From: Eimeria necatrix
Taxonomy: Eukaryota; Apicomplexa; Conoidasida; Eucoccidiorida; Eimeriidae
Length of the DNA stretch: 32,500 nucleotides
Assembly (NCBI RefSeq): GCF_000499385.1
Contig: NW_013653428.1
Location: 1 to 32,500, forward strand
Direction: 5' to 3'
Shown here: positions 32,350 to 32,500 of the stretch, in pieces
How positions within the stretch are numbered: the first letter of the stretch is position 1
Layout of the letters: each line of letters opens with the position of its first letter
The notes under the pieces: model-generated
Seen by the model: the letters and a program-made list of their open reading frames with translations, nothing else
What the model was told of the DNA's origin: nothing
Databases searched by the model: none
Program-made: the position numbers and the translations under genes

Positions 32350-32500
32350 AAAGCTCACGCAAGAAGGCCCGCAGCTGCGGATCTCCTTCCTGCTGCTTCC
32401 AAAACTGGGAGCAGCAAAGCAGCAGCTGCGAGGCCCCCATGGCGCTGATTGTTTGGGGGAAGAAAATATGGATCTGGGTGTACAGACACCGCAGCAGCAG
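28640..32500 (-). CDS. Helical-repeat protein, RAP/heptatricopeptide-like, 5'-partial, multi-exon
   Basis: Phase-consistent exons: 32500-32359, 32132-31982, 31894-31833, 31760-31713, 31384-31326, 31278-31141, 30609-30515, 30164-29266, 29122-28922, then about 28800-28640. Joined peptides are helical and Leu/Ala-rich: FWKQQEGDPQLRAFL-R-WALPRLFNAVRELAAPP, QQALNILAAAAQMQMRDAKT, ISYLLWIL, MAFAAQGKSPQYTNEVF, FDAAKCRLLLEGLEVQQLTA, VWELLQGQLHDMRAAQILTL, LALLLAWKEDLICCCIEAMG, LLQHAVSLGLMLPHLDLLL and VDCIVSGYKVDVMLLPAAY. This pattern is typical of apicomplexan heptatricopeptide/RAP proteins that bind organelle RNA, and GYKVDVMLLP resembles the strand that opens a RAP domain. The RAP core itself was not found, so the family call is tentative. 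The gene begins right of the window and its 3' end is unresolved. Junctions with the two tiny exons (31760-31713, 31384-31326) and after 28922 are weakest. Confidence 0.5.
28922..29122 (-). CDS. Helical-repeat gene exon (tentative)
   Basis: Acceptor ATGGCAG|TT (phase 1) matches the previous donor, then HSGLLPYPFSFAYSR, a poly-Leu tract, a Gly-Pro patch and SMPAPLLLDCN up to donor GTGAGC (G at 28921). The next exon does not join in phase at the sites I tried, so the 3' edge may be wrong. Confidence 0.4.
29266..30164 (-). CDS. Helical-repeat gene long exon with Gly-Pro-Trp repeat
   Basis: Acceptor CTCCTTAG|G (phase 2), then EMPLELPEPEG, Ala and Gln tracts around RLALLLAWKEDLICCCIEAM and LLQHAVSLGLMLPHLDLLL, LRLPIRGDLGPLPLLELTSS, a long GGPTWGAPSGGPSWGAPPGG block and a charged end (ADWKAFAAACGETRGAAEGL). 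Donor GCAG|GTAGTA (G at 29265), phase 1. Confidence 0.6.
29402..29632 (-). repeat. Largest GGGGCCC array, coding Gly-Pro-Trp-Ala block
   Basis: About 230 bp of alternating G and C runs. The minus strand reads PAGGPTWGAPSGGPSWGAPP. All frames on both strands stay open because G/C runs contain no stops, so the DNA alone does not reveal the coding strand. Confidence 0.85.
30195..30232 (-). repeat. Telomere-like array (sense TTTAGGG) next to a 3' splice site
   Basis: Five AAACCCT-type units on the plus strand (one CTAGACC variant). In sense orientation it ends about 30 bases before the acceptor CTTAG of the exon starting at 30164. Confidence 0.9.
30421..30493. repeat. AAATT pentanucleotide array
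   Basis: About 14 AAATT units with AATT slips, in inferred intron 30165-30514, about 20 bases inside the 5' splice site in sense orientation. Confidence 0.85.
30515..30609 (-). CDS. Helical-repeat gene exon
   Basis: Acceptor GCGCAG (phase 0), then VWELLQGQLHDMRAAQILTL, ALAFRDWHFRD, donor GTAAAT (G at 30514), phase 2, restoring Trp with the next exon. The RDWHF repeat comes from a direct duplication of CCAATCTCTAAA on the plus strand (30514-30540). Confidence 0.58.
31141..31278 (-). CDS. Helical-repeat gene exon
   Basis: A 46-codon exon, phase 0 at both ends: PFDAAKCRLLLEGLEVQQLT, ALVGSVDSLAFWTPTAMHIV, YQ. Acceptor GCGTTCAG lies directly after a sense TTTAGGG array (31286-31330); donor CAG|GTTTGC (G at 31140). 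Confidence 0.6.
31286..31330 (-). repeat. Telomere-like array (sense TTTAGGG) before exon 31278
   Basis: Six perfect AAACCCT units on the plus strand. The sense strand passes from TTTAGGGTTTGCG into acceptor TTCAG. Confidence 0.92.
31412..31560 (-). repeat. Telomere-like arrays, perfect then degenerate
   Basis: Perfect AAACCCT units at 31412-31446 and mixed AAACCCT/AAAACCCT and drifted units at 31461-31560. Inside the 31.28-31.83 kb intronic region. Confidence 0.9.
31632..31712 (-). repeat. Telomere-like array, plus-strand AAACCCT
   Basis: About ten units interrupted once (31655-31667). The sense strand near 31713 is AAACAAT|GTTTAGGG, where the repeat would supply a GTTTAG donor for the tentative exon 31760-31713. 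Confidence 0.9.
31796..31825 (+). repeat. Telomere-like array in opposite orientation (TTTAGGG)
   Basis: Four TTTAGGG units on the plus strand, inverted relative to the arrays at 31286-31712. It starts six bases inside the donor GTGAGG at 31832 in sense orientation. Confidence 0.9.
31833..31894 (-). CDS. Helical-repeat gene short exon
   Basis: Acceptor GAGCTGCAG|G (phase 2), then APHMAFAAQGKSPQYTNEVF, donor C|GTGAGG (G at 31832), phase 1. Six bases downstream of the donor GT the sense strand becomes AAACCCTAAACCC. Confidence 0.55.
31982..32132 (-). CDS. Helical-repeat gene exon with LWIL motif
   Basis: Acceptor GCAG|GC (phase 1) restores Arg with the previous exon, then WALPRLFNAVRELAAPPPPQ, ALNILAAAAQMQMRDAKTIS and YLLWILSG. 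Donor GTCCAC (G at 31981), phase 2, is weak but the next exon agrees in phase. Confidence 0.6.
32359..32500 (-). CDS. Helical-repeat gene exon, runs off the right edge
   Basis: Open to the window edge: CLYTQIHIFFPQTISAMGAS, QLLLCCSQFWKQQEGDPQLR and AFL, ending at donor GTGAGC (G at 32358), phase 1. Confidence 0.6.

Overview
The window looks like a feature-rich, repeat-dense segment of an apicomplexan nuclear genome, almost certainly Eimeria. Three kinds of repeat point there: CAG/CTG trinucleotide tracts everywhere (read as poly-Gln, -Ser or -Ala in genes, but equally common in introns), many short interstitial arrays of the heptamer TTTAGGG/CCCTAAA (apicomplexan telomere type), and AT-rich patches. 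CAG and AAACCCT repeats are described features of the repeat-rich chromosome segments of Eimeria tenella. Most open frames here are by-products of CAG tracts, which rarely contain stops in any frame. I therefore looked for non-repetitive, family-like peptide segments and joined them through splice sites of matching phase.

Layout. (1) 1-3063, plus strand: the C-terminal two thirds of ATG4, the Atg8-processing cysteine protease (peptidase C54), in three exons interrupted by large low-complexity inserts; its start and catalytic Cys lie left of the window. (2) 3471-3737: a GCTA/GCTAGC array, perhaps in a 5' intron of the next gene. (3) 3759-8516, plus strand: a 1585-codon Gln-rich hypothetical protein of unknown function. 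(4) 8517-11551: no recognisable gene; CAG tracts, AT-rich DNA and two GCTAGC arrays between convergent genes. (5) 22830 down to 11552, minus strand: a very large MscS-like (plant MSL type) mechanosensitive channel, reconstructed as about 13 exons, with six membrane helices, a roughly 1400-residue low-complexity loop between helices 4 and 5, and a complete MscS pore/beta domain. A 1246-codon Gln-rich frame at 26746-23006 on the same strand may be its N-terminal exon or a separate gene. (6) 32500 down to about 27160, minus strand: a helical-repeat protein of the kind found in apicomplexan RAP/heptatricopeptide proteins; its start lies right of the window and its 3' end is poorly resolved.

The most striking observation is that in the two minus-strand genes nearly every TTTAGGG/CCCTAAA array falls inside an inferred intron, often within tens of bases of a splice site, and in several cases the repeat itself seems to supply the donor. 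The GCTA array at 11909-12190 and a decayed 30-bp tandem repeat at 13690-14580 also lie in channel introns. The ATG4, channel and helical-repeat genes have no evident operational link. All exon boundaries were placed by eye from splice motifs, phase and family resemblance, without transcript data.
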